DNA of 64,000 bases from Desulfosalsimonas propionicica (GTDB lineage Bacteria; Desulfobacterota; Desulfobacteria; Desulfobacterales; Desulfosalsimonadaceae). Position 1 is the first letter of the stretch; every line of letters begins with the position of its first letter. The notes under the pieces were generated by a model that was given only the letters and a program-made list of their open reading frames with translations, was not told the DNA's origin and made no database searches. Made by a program: the position numbers and the translations under genes. The stretch covers positions 1 to 64,000 of the forward strand of contig NZ_JACDUS010000011.1 of NCBI RefSeq assembly GCF_013761005.1. Reading direction: 5' to 3'. Of the stretch, positions 51,025-60,303 are shown piece by piece.

Positions 51025-52063
51025 TTTTGGCCCTTTTCTGAATCAGTTCCGCCAGGATGCTGACGCCGATTTCCTGCGGCGTATCCGCGTTGATGGAAAG
51101 ACCGATCGGGCAGTGAACCCGTTTGAGGGCCGCCTGGGAAACGCCCTGATCGCGCAAATTCTGATATATGGCGTCCCGCTTTTTCCGGCTGCCGATCATG
51201 CCGATATAGCCGGCCTCGGTTTCAAGCGCCTGGGCCAGCACTGTCTGGTCATGGATATGGCCGCGGGTGACAATGACGATCAAGCTGTCGGTCCCGACAG
51301 TCAGGTTTTTGAAACAGTCGGCAAAATCATTTACCTGCTGGATCCGGCAGGCAGGGGGAAAGTTTTCCGGTGCCAGAAACTCGGCCCGATCGTCTAAAAT
51401 AAGGGTTTGAAACCCCGTAAATGCCGCCAGGATGGCTGTTGCCTGCCCGACATGTCCGGCACCGGCAATGATGACCCGGCCCCGGGAGCGCATGGGTTCA
51501 ATGAGCACGGTGTATCCGTTTTGCCTTTCGGAAAACGGAAGACTGGATTTGCCGGCCCGGTTCTGCGCCTTGCTTTGCAGGGCTGCCGGCAGTTCAGAGG
51601 GCAGCCGGTCCGGTGCCAGGCTCCGTGACAGTATCTGCACCTGCCCGCCATATTCCCGAAACACAGTGCACAGCACAAGGCCTGCACCGTTGTCCCAGTT
51701 GTTGAGCAAATCCTTGAAAATCCGGGTATTTTCCATAGTCGGCGCAATGTATTCGATCAGGACATCAATCTGCCCCCCGCAGATCATGCCCGCTTCAGCC
51801 GCATCTTTGCCGGTGAAATCAAGTCTTAATAACTTGCTGTGTTTGGTCTTGCCGGCGTCCAGGGCCTCGCGCCGGGCCATGGCCTCGCCGGGTCCGCCGC
51901 CGACGGTGCCGCAGGTCCGGCCGTCTGCAGTCACGGCCATTCGGCTGCCGGTTGTCCGCGGTGTAGAGCCGCTGCTGGCTGTGATGACCGCACTGGTTAC
52001 CGGGCGGCCCGCGGAAAGTTCAGCAGTGATGAAATCAAGCAGTTTTCGCATAAGCGGATCCAT
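51017..52063 (-). CDS. XdhC-family molybdoenzyme maturation factor
   Basis: The 348-residue protein has an XdhC/CoxI N-terminal domain (ASSGSTPRTTGSRMAVTADG, GTVGGGPGEAMA, GMICGGQIDVLIE) and a C-terminal Rossmann domain (IAGAGHVGQATA, GYIGMIGSRKKR, IGLSINADTPQEIGVSILAEL). XdhC sulfurates and inserts the cofactor into xanthine dehydrogenase-type enzymes. The ATG at 52063 (MDPLMRKLLDFI) was chosen because earlier frame extension reaches into repeat F2; the start is uncertain. The substrate oxidoreductase is not in the window. Confidence 0.9.
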   Translation of the reverse strand: MDPLMRKLLDFITAELSAGRPVTSAVITASSGSTPRTTGSRMAVTADGRTCGTVGGGPGEAMARREALDAGKTKHSKLLRLDFTGKDAAEAGMICGGQIDVLIEYIAPTMENTRIFKDLLNNWDNGAGLVLCTVFREYGGQVQILSRSLAPDRLPSELPAALQSKAQNRAGKSSLPFSERQNGYTVLIEPMRSRGRVIIAGAGHVGQATAILAAFTGFQTLILDDRAEFLAPENFPPACRIQQVNDFADCFKNLTVGTDSLIVIVTRGHIHDQTVLAQALETEAGYIGMIGSRKKRDAIYQNLRDQGVSQAALKRVHCPIGLSINADTPQEIGVSILAELIQKRAKNA

Positions 52064-52163
52064 GTAAGCGGTTTCGATTGTTGTGTATCTGCCGTTAATG
52101 GATATGCGGCCTGGATTAAAGTGGTTATTATCAGTTCTCCTTCTTAGACGGCAAACAAAAATT

Positions 52164-52314
52164 GATGGCACCGTAAAAGTCCAATATCTGCGTTACGCGC
52201 GATTTCTCAGAATTTCATGTACGGCTAACTACTCTGCATTCTTCGAAATCGCGCAAGCCTTGATCTTGAACTTTTACGGCGCCATCTGAAAACCGATTTT
52301 TACGAGTGTGTCAA
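52164..52314. repeat. Palindromic repeat family F, copy F2
   Basis: Same layout as F1, with GATGGCACCGTAAAAGT end, hairpin GCGCGATTTC...GAAATCGCGC and right ends ACTTTTACGGCGCCATC and GATTTTTACG. Together with an AT-rich stretch with nothing recognisable (52315-52579), it fills the gap between XdhC and tRNA-Pro. Confidence 0.85.
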
Positions 52315-52579
52315 AATTGCTTTAACAAAGCATCAAAATGAACGCACCACAACAAACACGAAGATTTAAACCGGGCGGGACAGACCAGCACCCACCGGGT
52401 GACAAAATAAACCCCTCAGAGGCCGCAGGCGAAATGATTTTTTTTAAGTAATAGGTGGGCATGTTTAAAGCCGGGATCGGTTAAATGGAAGGTAACGTCC
52501 CGAATCTTTTTTGAAGCCCCTGCATTTTCCCAAGCAAGAAAAATATGGCTCCCCGAGTGGCCCCTTAAGCGAAAAAGGG

Positions 52580-52615
52580 CACAAAAAAAGGGCTATGGAA
52601 AATCCATAACCCTTT
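52580..52615 (-). terminator. Terminator of tRNA-Pro
   Basis: On the minus strand the stem AAAGGG-T-TATGGA / TCCATA-G-CCCTTT is followed by TTTTTGT, 17 bp after the 3' end of the tRNA. Confidence 0.7.
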
Positions 52616-52631
52616 GATTGGCTTTATTTGG

Positions 52632-52705
52632 TCGGGGCGGCAGGATTTGAACCTGCGACTCCTTGCACCCCATGCAAGTGCGCTTCCAGGCTGCGCTACG
52701 CCCCG
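52632..52705 (-). tRNA. tRNA-Pro(GGG)
   Basis: A complete cloverleaf: acceptor CGGGGCG / CGCCCCG with A73, D-arm GCGC/GCGC, anticodon stem CTTGC/GCAAG with loop ATGGGGT (anticodon GGG), T-arm GCAGG/CCTGC with GTTCAAAT. C1-G72 is the tRNA-Pro identity pair. CCA is not encoded. Confidence 0.95.
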
Positions 52706-52746
52706 ACAAAAAGACGCATCATCATTAGCATGCAGTTTTTGTCCTG

Positions 52747-53532
52747 TCAAGCACTGTTGTTTTTGTTGCCGGTATTTTCCGGATCTTCCTTTTTCTCTGC
52801 TTCTTCCTGATCGATAGTGGCCTGGTGGTGCCGGATATCGCCCTGGATTCCTTTGCGGCGTTCATCCAGATCCTGAAGGGAGCCGGTCCGGCCATAGAGC
52901 ACGAGAACATCGCCAGCCCGGATTTTCGTCTGGCCCTCGGGTATCCCGGTAAAGGTGCCGTCGTTTCGTTCAATGCCCAGCACGATCACGCCTTCATCTT
53001 TGAGGCGGGCTTCAATCATGGTTTTGCCGGCCAGCCAGTCTTCCGGGTTGACCAGCAGTTCAGCCAGCCGGTAGTCGCCGGCCAGATGCAGGAGGCTGGC
53101 ATAATCGCGGACATCCAGCGTCGTGAAGCGTTTCAGGGATTTGTCGATGATTTTCGACAGTCGCCGGTCCACCCAGGGGCTGGCGGCCAGGGCCCAGAGC
53201 GCCACCAAACCGGTGATCAGCAGGACAATTTTTAACGCCAGGCCGGCCCCGCCGCCATTCTGCTGCACAAAGGACAGAATCAGAGACGACATGGCCGTGA
53301 CAATGCCGGCGTTTCCCAACAGCATCAACAGCAGTACGATCTTGCGCCGGATGGGATGGCCGACCACCATTTCCGATTCTTTGGTTGTGAATCCGGCACC
53401 GGTAAAAGCCGATCGTGCCTGGAACCGGGCTGCCTGCCGGCTGAGCCCGGTATGGGTTAGCGCGATGGTGGCAACCCGGGTAATAAGGATGGAAAAAAAA
53501 ACAATGACCAGCAAAGAAACAATGGCAATCAT
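52747..53532 (-). CDS. Membrane protein with TrkA-C (RCK_C) domain
   Basis: The 261-residue protein has three N-terminal hydrophobic helices (3-20, 62-85, 98-117), a linker and a cytoplasmic TrkA-C domain (about 150-225; [48 protein letters not shown]) followed by a charged tail. RCK_C domains bind ligands such as c-di-AMP and gate K+ channels or transporters. Only one pore-like region is seen and there is no selectivity filter TVGYG, so it is not a K+ channel by itself. Start chosen at 53532 ([11 protein letters not shown]). Confidence 0.8.
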   Translation of the reverse strand: MIAIVSLLVIVFFSILITRVATIALTHTGLSRQAARFQARSAFTGAGFTTKESEMVVGHPIRRKIVLLLMLLGNAGIVTAMSSLILSFVQQNGGGAGLALKIVLLITGLVALWALAASPWVDRRLSKIIDKSLKRFTTLDVRDYASLLHLAGDYRLAELLVNPEDWLAGKTMIEARLKDEGVIVLGIERNDGTFTGIPEGQTKIRAGDVLVLYGRTGSLQDLDERRKGIQGDIRHHQATIDQEEAEKKEDPENTGNKNNSA

Positions 53533-53596
53533 TGAAGATCCTGTATATTTTTTCCGGCGTTGGGATTGGCACATTCAAGCCGGTTTTGCCCCGGGC

Positions 53597-54784
53597 TTAT
53601 TCCGCCCCTGCCAGTGCCTGGTCAATATCCTCGACAATATCCTCAGGGTCTTCTATGCCAACGGCCAGGCGGATCAGCCCGTCCTTGATGCCCAGTTCCA
53701 TGCGTTCTTCCGGGGTGTGCATATAATAGCTGATAGTGGCCGGGTGCGTGATCAGCGATTCCACCCCACCCAGGCTCGGGCCGATGCTTAAGATTTTTAG
53801 CCGGCTTAAGAAATTGAGCACGTATTCGGCATCGTCTTTGACCTCAAAAGTAACCACTGCGCCAAATCCTTTCATCTGGCGTTTTGCCACGTCATGATGG
53901 GGATGGCTGGAAAGCCCGGGGTAATAGACCCGGTTGATCTTGGCGTTGGCTTCGAGGTGCTCGGCCACCACCTGGGCGTTGCTGTTTAGCCGCTCCATGC
54001 GCAAAGGGAATGTTTTGAGCCCGCGGATCAGCAAATACGATGAGTTGGGGTCGATCACGCCGCCGGTGATTTTGAGAAATTCCCGGATGGGATCGGTGAG
54101 TTCCTTTTTGCCGAGCAAAACCCCGGAGAGCAGGTCGTTGTGGCCGGCCAGGTACTTAGTGGCGCTGTGGATCACCAGGTGCACACCGTATTCCAGGGGC
54201 TTTTGGTTAAACGGTGTGGCGAAGGTGGAATCCGAGATCACGGTGATATCCCGTTTGCCGAAGATTTCCGTGAGCCGTTCCAGGTCCATGATGTTTAAAT
54301 ACGGGTTGGTGGGCGACTCGGAGAAAAACACTTTGGTGTTGGGTTGAATGGCGTTTTCCATGGCCTCGTAGTCGCACATCCGGACTACGGTGCACTCGAT
54401 ATTGTAACGCCCCAGATAGGACTTGCAGAAGTCCAGGGTGCGCTTGTAGGCGTCATCGGTTATGATCAGGTGATCGCCGGCTTTGAGCAGCATGAAAAGG
54501 GAGGTGGTGATGGCGCTCATGCCCGAGGAAAAAAGAATGGCATCCTCGGCCTCCTCAAGAGCTGCCAGCTTGCGCTCGGCCGCAAGCTGGGTGGGATGTC
54601 CGTACCGGCCGTATTCAAAGCGTTCCATGTCGCCGTCTGCGAGTTTCCGGATTTCTTCCACGTTTCTGAAGATAAACGTTGAGGTCTGCACTATGGGTGT
54701 GGTCACAGACCCGTATTCGTTGAACCGGACCTCGCCGGAATGAACCGCGCGGGTGGCAATTTTGTTTTTATTGTAGTCATCCAT
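53597..54784 (-). CDS. PLP-dependent Cys/Met metabolism enzyme (cystathionine gamma-synthase-like)
   Basis: A 395-residue fold-type I enzyme with PLP Lys in HSATKYLAGHND, RYGHPTQLAAERKLA near the N-terminus, SGMSA and the C-terminal GGVESLITHPATISY. The family covers cystathionine gamma-synthase, gamma-lyase and O-acetylhomoserine sulfhydrylase; the sequence alone does not tell which. LemA lies 28 bp upstream on the same strand, without functional link. Confidence 0.9.
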   Translation of the reverse strand: MDDYNKNKIATRAVHSGEVRFNEYGSVTTPIVQTSTFIFRNVEEIRKLADGDMERFEYGRYGHPTQLAAERKLAALEEAEDAILFSSGMSAITTSLFMLLKAGDHLIITDDAYKRTLDFCKSYLGRYNIECTVVRMCDYEAMENAIQPNTKVFFSESPTNPYLNIMDLERLTEIFGKRDITVISDSTFATPFNQKPLEYGVHLVIHSATKYLAGHNDLLSGVLLGKKELTDPIREFLKITGGVIDPNSSYLLIRGLKTFPLRMERLNSNAQVVAEHLEANAKINRVYYPGLSSHPHHDVAKRQMKGFGAVVTFEVKDDAEYVLNFLSRLKILSIGPSLGGVESLITHPATISYYMHTPEERMELGIKDGLIRLAVGIEDPEDIVEDIDQALAGAE

Positions 54785-54811
54785 TTAAAAAACTCCTTGT
54801 TCAGGCACTAT

Positions 54812-55378
54812 TTATGCCATGTTAAAACTGATTTCCACATCCCGCCGGTGTTCGGGCTCAATCTGCCAGAGCTGCCTGGGTACAAGCTTCATCATGTTGG
54901 CCACAAACACGTCCGGAAACTGCTCGATCCGGATATTAAACAGATTCACGCTGTCGTTGTAAAGCTCCCTGCGGTCGGCTATCTGGTCCTCGAGCTGGGA
55001 AACCCGGCTCTGGAGCTGCCGGAAAGCCTGATCCGCCTTGAGATCCGGATAGTTTTCCACAACGGCAAAAAGCGAGCGCAGGGCCTGGGAAATGGCATTG
55101 TTGGCCTCGATCACCTCCGTGCCGCTGCCGGCATTGTCCAACTGCGCCCGCGCCCGGGTGACGTTTTCCAGCACCGCCCGCTCGTGCTGCATATAACCCT
55201 CGCATACCCGGACGAGCTTGGGCAGTTCATCGTAGCGCTGTTTAAGCAAAACGTCAATGTTGCTCCATGCCCGGTCAATGTTATGCTTCAGCCGCACAAG
55301 GCCGTTGAAGATGACAACCAGGTAAATGATCAGTGCGACAATCACCCCTAGAAGAATCAACAGGATAATAGTGCTCAT
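54812..55378 (-). CDS. lemA: LemA family protein
   Basis: A 188-residue protein with one N-terminal transmembrane helix (3-25) and a LemA four-helix domain: FNGLVRLKHNIDRAWSNIDVLLKQRYDELPKLV, ENYPDLKA, YNDSVNLFNIRIEQFP. LemA proteins are often encoded with GIDE-domain or TPM proteins, as here. GGAAC precedes the ATG. Function unknown. Confidence 0.92.
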   Translation of the reverse strand: MSTIILLILLGVIVALIIYLVVIFNGLVRLKHNIDRAWSNIDVLLKQRYDELPKLVRVCEGYMQHERAVLENVTRARAQLDNAGSGTEVIEANNAISQALRSLFAVVENYPDLKADQAFRQLQSRVSQLEDQIADRRELYNDSVNLFNIRIEQFPDVFVANMMKLVPRQLWQIEPEHRRDVEISFNMA

Positions 55379-55423
55379 GGGTTTTGTTCCTTTTCAGGTT
55401 CAAGGTTCTGGATTTAAGGTTTT

Positions 55424-57391
55424 TCATCCGTGGTAAAGACGGATGAGCAGCTGCAGGCCGAGCCCGGCAACCGCAAGACCGCCCGGCAGCAGAAGCCAGG
55501 TGCGCAGGGCCAGTTTTCGGATGATGGCCGATTCAGAGTCTGCGATGATAAACGGCATCATGGCCAGTTTGTGTTTTTTGATCACCGGCCGCTCGCCGGG
55601 GCTTGTGCCGCCGGCCAAAGATTCGGCATGCAGCCGGGTTTCCATGTCCGTGCGGGCGGCCTCCCATTCATGTTCGTCAATTCGGCCGTCGTTGTTGGTG
55701 TCGTATTGGGCAAGGGCGTCGGGATTAGATTTGAGCGCCCGAAGGCGGGCGATGAGCCGCTGCCTGAAGGCCGGGCCGGTGCGTTCGGTTCCGGCGGCGC
55801 CCAGCACATAGATCCGGGCGCCTTCAGCAATCAGGGTTTCGATGATTTTTGTGCCCCTGTCCCGGAGATCCGGGGCCAGCCACATTCCCTGTCCGCCCCA
55901 AAACTCCTGGCGGCTTTTGTCCGCAAGCATGAGCGCGCCCCTGGGCCGCACCAGAATCCGGCCGGTTTCATCCTCCAGGTAAAAGGGCAGGGCCCCGGAG
56001 CGGGCAATTTTTTCCACCCGCCACTTGTTTCCCTTTGAAGTGCGCACCCGCCGCAGGTAGGTGCACCAGTAATAAATGCACTTGGTTTTGCTGTGGGGCG
56101 AGCGCAGATCATAATATTGGCGGGCCCGGCCCTCGAGCTCGGCCGTGCCCATGGCCATCGAACGAACCCGGGAAGTGGGAGTGTTTTCAACCATTCGTTT
56201 GTAGTGCAGCATCACAAGAGAATAGAAGAAAAGCCACAGGCCGGCGGTGATCAGACCGACGCCGGCCAAAGTGTTCCAGAAAACCGGGTGGTCAAAGCGC
56301 TGGAGGTTGAAAAAACACCATAAAACCCCCATCACCACGAAAACCCCGCCCATGATGAACTCGTGAGGCGCGTTTGCGAAATAGCCCCTGATACCCGAAG
56401 AATCGGCCTCCGGCGGCGGTTTGGGTTTGGCCTCCCGGGGTGAAGACGAATCGTGCGGGGTCGAAAAATCCTGCTCATTTTCGGATGCTTGCGCAGCCCT
56501 GCCAGACCGTGTGAGCCCTGGGATGCCGGCAAAACCGGCAATACCAGCGGGTTTGCGGGTCTGCCGGAAAACGCCGGCCCGGGCTGCGGCCACCATGTAG
56601 CGGGTATAGCGGTTTAAGGCGGTCAGGATTTTTTTTTGTCCGCTTTGATAATCGGGCACGGCCCCGGGCAGGCGGGCGGCGCCAAAAAAATGATCCGTGA
56701 CTGCTGAGCCGGCGGGTTTTGTGGCAATGGCCATCAGGTTGCGAAAATTGACGGCTGCACTAAGGTCCATATGGTTTTGCATGCTGGGGTAGGAAAACCT
56801 TGTATGATCCACAAACACCCCTGCAGGGGGTTCCTCCTGGTTGATTTTGCAGATCACGGCTACTGGCGCGGCCGCTGATATGCGTTTCAATGCCTGGTCA
56901 AAATTTCTGCCGGCTGACCCGGCCTCCATAAAAAGAGACAGATTTGGCTTTTCCACGGCTTTTCCCGAAAGATCGGCAACAATCACGAGAAGATCGGTCT
57001 TTTTGTCGATTGTGAGCACCGCATTGTCCTGCCGGTCGTAAAACACCACAGCGGAGTCGGCAATGCTGACTTTTCTGGCAGTGGGCAGCCGCAATCGGCT
57101 CCTCACGGCCGATTCGGGCACCTGTACCGCTGCAAGGCCCATGTTCTGGATTTGCCGGACGCACTGGCTTATTTTTTCCGGCCCCGGGTCCGGACTCAGC
57201 CGGGTAAGGCCCCGGCCTGCAAGCCTGTAGCGCAGATCTCCGGCCTGAATGCCCGAGATCTCCGATAATCGCCCGAGCAGATCATTGGCGTTTTCAGGCA
57301 GGTTTTCAAAGGGGAAAAAAAGCAGAATGGGGTGGCCTGAATCGGCATTTTTGAGGTTTTCAGGGCTGGTTTTTGGATCAGGCGTTGGCAT
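55424..57391 (-). CDS. GIDE-domain membrane protein with EF-hand
   Basis: The 655-residue protein has a 330-residue N-terminal region of unknown fold, two transmembrane helices (about 348-365 and 375-398), a GIDE domain (about 410-545; SKTKCIYYWCTYLRR, GRILVRPRGA), an EF-hand (DTNNDGRIDEHEW, calcium ligands at positions 1,3,5,7,12) and a C-terminal helix. GIDE is the bacterial relative of the mitochondrial MULAN region and accompanies LemA. ATG at 57391 overlaps the STAS stop. The EF-hand and long N-terminus are unusual additions. Confidence 0.82.
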   Translation of the reverse strand: MPTPDPKTSPENLKNADSGHPILLFFPFENLPENANDLLGRLSEISGIQAGDLRYRLAGRGLTRLSPDPGPEKISQCVRQIQNMGLAAVQVPESAVRSRLRLPTARKVSIADSAVVFYDRQDNAVLTIDKKTDLLVIVADLSGKAVEKPNLSLFMEAGSAGRNFDQALKRISAAAPVAVICKINQEEPPAGVFVDHTRFSYPSMQNHMDLSAAVNFRNLMAIATKPAGSAVTDHFFGAARLPGAVPDYQSGQKKILTALNRYTRYMVAAARAGVFRQTRKPAGIAGFAGIPGLTRSGRAAQASENEQDFSTPHDSSSPREAKPKPPPEADSSGIRGYFANAPHEFIMGGVFVVMGVLWCFFNLQRFDHPVFWNTLAGVGLITAGLWLFFYSLVMLHYKRMVENTPTSRVRSMAMGTAELEGRARQYYDLRSPHSKTKCIYYWCTYLRRVRTSKGNKWRVEKIARSGALPFYLEDETGRILVRPRGALMLADKSRQEFWGGQGMWLAPDLRDRGTKIIETLIAEGARIYVLGAAGTERTGPAFRQRLIARLRALKSNPDALAQYDTNNDGRIDEHEWEAARTDMETRLHAESLAGGTSPGERPVIKKHKLAMMPFIIADSESAIIRKLALRTWLLLPGGLAVAGLGLQLLIRLYHG

Positions 57392-57734
57392 CGGAGTTGC
57401 GGTCAAAGGCTTCGAGGGCGGTTTTGCGGTTTTCGTGGATTCCAACCAGTGTGTCGAGGCGAACCAGTTTAAACAATTGATACAGGTTGGGCTTCACCGA
57501 GAAAAGCCTCAGTTCGCCGCTGTTTTGATGAATGGCCCGAAGGCAGGAAAGCATTGCCCCCACCCCGGAGCTGTCCATGAATTTTACCTTGCCCATGTCT
57601 ATGGCCACTTTCCGGTGTTTTTCCACCAGGGGCAGCAGGTCTGCCTTGAGTTCAAGGGCATTGCCGGCGTCAACTGCGCTGTCCAGCACTTTGACAACCA
57701 GCAGATCATTGATGGTTTCACTTTTAAGCCGCAT
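57378..57734 (-). CDS. STAS-domain anti-sigma factor antagonist-like protein
   Basis: A 118-residue SpoIIAA-like STAS domain: DMGKVKFMDSSGVGAMLSCLRAIH contains the phosphorylatable Ser in DSSGVG. It binds a partner kinase or anti-sigma factor in its unphosphorylated form. Start at 57734 (MRLKSETINDLLVVKV); a longer frame upstream lacks family similarity. Overlaps the GIDE gene by 14 bp, so the two are co-translated. No kinase is adjacent. Confidence 0.88.
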   Translation of the reverse strand: MRLKSETINDLLVVKVLDSAVDAGNALELKADLLPLVEKHRKVAIDMGKVKFMDSSGVGAMLSCLRAIHQNSGELRLFSVKPNLYQLFKLVRLDTLVGIHENRKTALEAFDRNSDANA

Positions 57735-57917
57735 GGATAAACACGTCCTGTAGGCAGCAGGTATGGTTTTGTTTCCGGTTTTTTTAAACAATTCGAAATC
57801 GCCAGCCTTGCTTATATCATATTTCATATGCGATGCAAAAGGGGCAATGTCAATGATGTTCTTGCATGCCAACGGGTTTATGGATATGATATGCCCGTAT
57901 TTCAGCAAACCAGGGAA

Positions 57918-58068
57918 GATGGCACCGTAAAAAGTTTGATTTCAGATGGCGCCGTAAAAACTTTAAGATCAAGGCTTGCGCAATTTCAAAGAATGCAGAG
58001 TACTTAGCCGTACGTGAAATTCTGAGAAGTTGCGCGTAACGCAGATGTTGGACTTTTACGGCGCCATC
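57918..58068. repeat. Palindromic repeat family F, copy F3 (inverted)
   Basis: The element is in the opposite orientation to F1, F2 and F4. Its stem is GCGCAACTTC / GAAATTGCGC (read on the minus strand) and the ends are GATGGCGCCGTAAAAGT and ACTTTTTACGGTGCCATC. It fills the gap between the STAS gene and the nucleotidyltransferase gene. Confidence 0.85.
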
Positions 58069-58089
58069 AAGGAAAGGAAACCGGAATAT

Positions 58090-58788
58090 ATGCTTCAGCA
58101 GATTACTTCCTGCGATGAAACCCAGTGTTTTGTGGTGGCCGAACATTTTTTGGATTTTTTTTCAGATGATCCCGAGGTTAACAAATTTGACCGGGTGATC
58201 CTCGACGTGTCCCGGGTCTATGATACGGCCATCCTGGTGGGCGCCATGGCTGCGTCTAAGTATATTCAGCCGCCTGTGCAGCCCCGGGTGACATTTGATG
58301 TGGACGTGCTGCTGGAGGAAGCTGATTTTGAGGCATTTCTCGAAGATGACATTGCTTCGGAAAAATCGGTCGTGCTTGATCAATGCTTTGAGACCTCCGA
58401 TTCTGCCGGCCACAGCCTGCGTCATCGAAAAACCCGGCTTTATGTGGATTTTTTGTCTGCTGAAAGCCGCCCGGTTTCCGGAAAGCTCATGCGCTGGATT
58501 CTGGAAAACCGGGAGAAATCCACCAATATTCTCAGTTTTGGCGGCCGGGGCATCAGTATCTTAAAGCCCGAGTATATCATTGCCATGAAGCTGCACCGCT
58601 ACACCAAGGATCCCCGGTCTGAAAAGGGGCTTTCAGATCGCCTGGATATTGTAAAAATGTTAAAAACCCATCACGGATACCCCCACGTCATTGATACGGA
58701 AAAGATCCCGACGTTGCTCAGGCGGCGGGAGATTCCGCATTTTGAGGAAATGATGGCGGACGTGGAGCAGGAAATGCGGGCTGCATAA
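58090..58788 (+). CDS. Nucleotidyltransferase, AbiEii-like
   Basis: A 232-residue single-domain nucleotidyltransferase: FDVDVLLE supplies the catalytic Asp pair, KTRLYVDFLSA the third acidic site and ILKPEYIIAMKLHRYT a typical AbiEii/DUF1814 helix. No AbiEi-like antitoxin is next to it, so it is not evidently a toxin-antitoxin pair. AAGGAAA lies upstream of the ATG at 58090. It follows repeat F3 by 22 bp. Target unknown. Confidence 0.75.
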   Translation: MLQQITSCDETQCFVVAEHFLDFFSDDPEVNKFDRVILDVSRVYDTAILVGAMAASKYIQPPVQPRVTFDVDVLLEEADFEAFLEDDIASEKSVVLDQCFETSDSAGHSLRHRKTRLYVDFLSAESRPVSGKLMRWILENREKSTNILSFGGRGISILKPEYIIAMKLHRYTKDPRSEKGLSDRLDIVKMLKTHHGYPHVIDTEKIPTLLRRREIPHFEEMMADVEQEMRAA

Positions 58789-58886
58789 AAATTGACGAAC
58801 CGGTTTGGATTGTTTATATTTTTTATAAATTCTGGCTGATCCAATGAAAGGAAAATTTTACAAGGTGCATCAGGAGGGTATGGATT

Positions 58887-59273
58887 ATGGCAAGGAGTTA
58901 TTACGCCATTCTCGGCATCCCTGCCGATGCCAGCCATGAAGAGGTCAAGACCGCCTACCGCCGCCTGGCCAAACAGTATCACCCCGATCACGCCGGCGGC
59001 GACAGCCGCAAATTCAGAGATGTTCAGGAAGCCTATTCGGTGCTGGCCGATTCAGCAAAGCGCAGGGAGTATGAGCGGCACCGGGAGACCGGAGAGGTCC
59101 GGGTGCGCACGGCTTCATCCCAAAGATCCGGCCCTGCACGCTTTGATGCCGAACCGCTGATACCGGAGCGCGGGTCACAGCATGCCCGCAACCCGGGAAA
59201 AGTAAGGATGTACGGCACGTTTCAACCCGCCGGGGATGATTTGTTTGAATGGATTTTGCGAAATTTTTTTTAA
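58887..59273 (+). CDS. J-domain protein
   Basis: A 128-residue protein with an N-terminal J-domain (4-63; YHPDHAG contains HPD, which activates Hsp70), followed by a 60-residue polar tail. It lacks the Gly/Phe and Cys-rich regions of DnaJ, so it is a specialised co-chaperone. AGGAGG is present upstream. The SYLF gene follows 50 bp downstream. Confidence 0.9.
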   Translation: MARSYYAILGIPADASHEEVKTAYRRLAKQYHPDHAGGDSRKFRDVQEAYSVLADSAKRREYERHRETGEVRVRTASSQRSGPARFDAEPLIPERGSQHARNPGKVRMYGTFQPAGDDLFEWILRNFF

Positions 59274-59323
59274 GGCTTGGCAGCTGTTGCCGCCGTTTTA
59301 TTCAAAACAAGGGGAGAATGCAG

Positions 59324-60016
59324 ATGAAACAGGTATTGACGGGATATGCAGGCTGGATCATGGCGGCTGTGACCGTGTGTGTGCTGATCGCCGGAAGCAC
59401 GGCTGTGGCGGGCAACAGCCGGGAGGTGAAAATTCTTCAAAACAGCATTGAGGTTCTTGAAGATCTCCGTGCCATTCCGGAAAATAGGATTCCGCCGGCT
59501 CTTCTTAACGAGGCCGAGGCCATTGCCGTAATTCCAAGCGTCTACAAGCTTGGTTTTATCATCGGCGGCCGCTACGGCAGCGGAGTGGTTGCGGTGCGCG
59601 ATGATGCGGGCAACTGGAAAAATCCCTTTTTCATCAAACTTTACGGAGGCAGCATTGGTTGGCAGATCGGGGCCCAGTCCACGGATTTGGTTCTGGTGTT
59701 TAAAAGCCGCAAGGCCGTTGATCAGATCAAAAACGGGCGATTTACCGTGGGAGCGGACGCTTCCGTGGCGGCCGGGCCCGTGGGCCGGCAGGCGGGTGCG
59801 GCAACGGATGTGACCTTGAAATCCGAGATTTATTCCTACAGCCGGAGCCGGGGGGCATTTGCAGGCCTGTCCCTGGAAGGGGCCGCACTCCAGGTCGACC
59901 ACACGGCCACCTGGAATCTGTATGAGGAAACCGTGGACCGCATTGATGCGCTCCGGGAAGTCCCGGAGCCGGCCCGGTTGTATAAGGATGTGCTGGAAAA
60001 GCATGTCACCGGATAG
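59324..60016 (+). CDS. SYLF-domain lipid-binding protein
   Basis: A 230-residue exported protein with a signal peptide (1-28, AVA-GN) and a SYLF/Ysc84 domain: RIPPALLNEAEAIAVIPSVYKLGFIIGGRYGSGVVAVRD, YGGSIGWQIGAQSTDLVLVF. SYLF domains bind phosphoinositides in eukaryotes, but the bacterial ligand is unknown. ATG 59324 is 7 bp after GGGGAG. Confidence 0.87.
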   Translation: MKQVLTGYAGWIMAAVTVCVLIAGSTAVAGNSREVKILQNSIEVLEDLRAIPENRIPPALLNEAEAIAVIPSVYKLGFIIGGRYGSGVVAVRDDAGNWKNPFFIKLYGGSIGWQIGAQSTDLVLVFKSRKAVDQIKNGRFTVGADASVAAGPVGRQAGAATDVTLKSEIYSYSRSRGAFAGLSLEGAALQVDHTATWNLYEETVDRIDALREVPEPARLYKDVLEKHVTG

Positions 60017-60089
60017 TTTCCGGGTTTGAGAAACGGGATTGTCCGGCAAAGGTGTATTTGTCCTGCCGGGATGTCCATGGTTTTAAACA

Positions 60090-60119
60090 TTGACATAAAC
60101 GTTGATTTCTGTCATACAT
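60090..60119 (+). promoter_or_regulatory. Promoter of the RNA-binding-protein gene
   Basis: TTGACA (60090-60095) with ATACAT (60114-60119) at 18 bp. A hairpin GGCGGG...CCCGCC (60148-60180) lies in the 190-nt leader, a length often seen for cold-induced RRM genes. Confidence 0.45.
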
Positions 60120-60303
60120 ATAATGTTGTGGTAAAGAGCATTTTTGCGGCGGGTCTTTGTGATTTTTTTTCAGGCCCGCCTTTCCTGTTTGCTTGCCCTT
60201 CAAGGACCGGGCCCGGTCCGACGCTTTTCCGCTGATTGTGTGGCGGATTAACGGAAACAGCGCCATTGCCATAAATGCCACCCAAGCAGAGGAGAATTCT
60301 TAT

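Noticed and set aside
52315-52579. Possible molybdenum-cofactor riboswitch upstream of the XdhC gene
   Set aside because: No match to the conserved core could be built from the sequence on either strand, and a repeat lies between it and the gene.
57735-57908. Longer N-terminus for the STAS protein
   Set aside because: The extra 58 residues show no family similarity, while the ATG at 57734 gives a normal-length STAS protein.
58090-58788. AbiE-type toxin-antitoxin system
   Set aside because: Only the nucleotidyltransferase half is present; the upstream sequence is repeat F3 and no antitoxin gene is seen.
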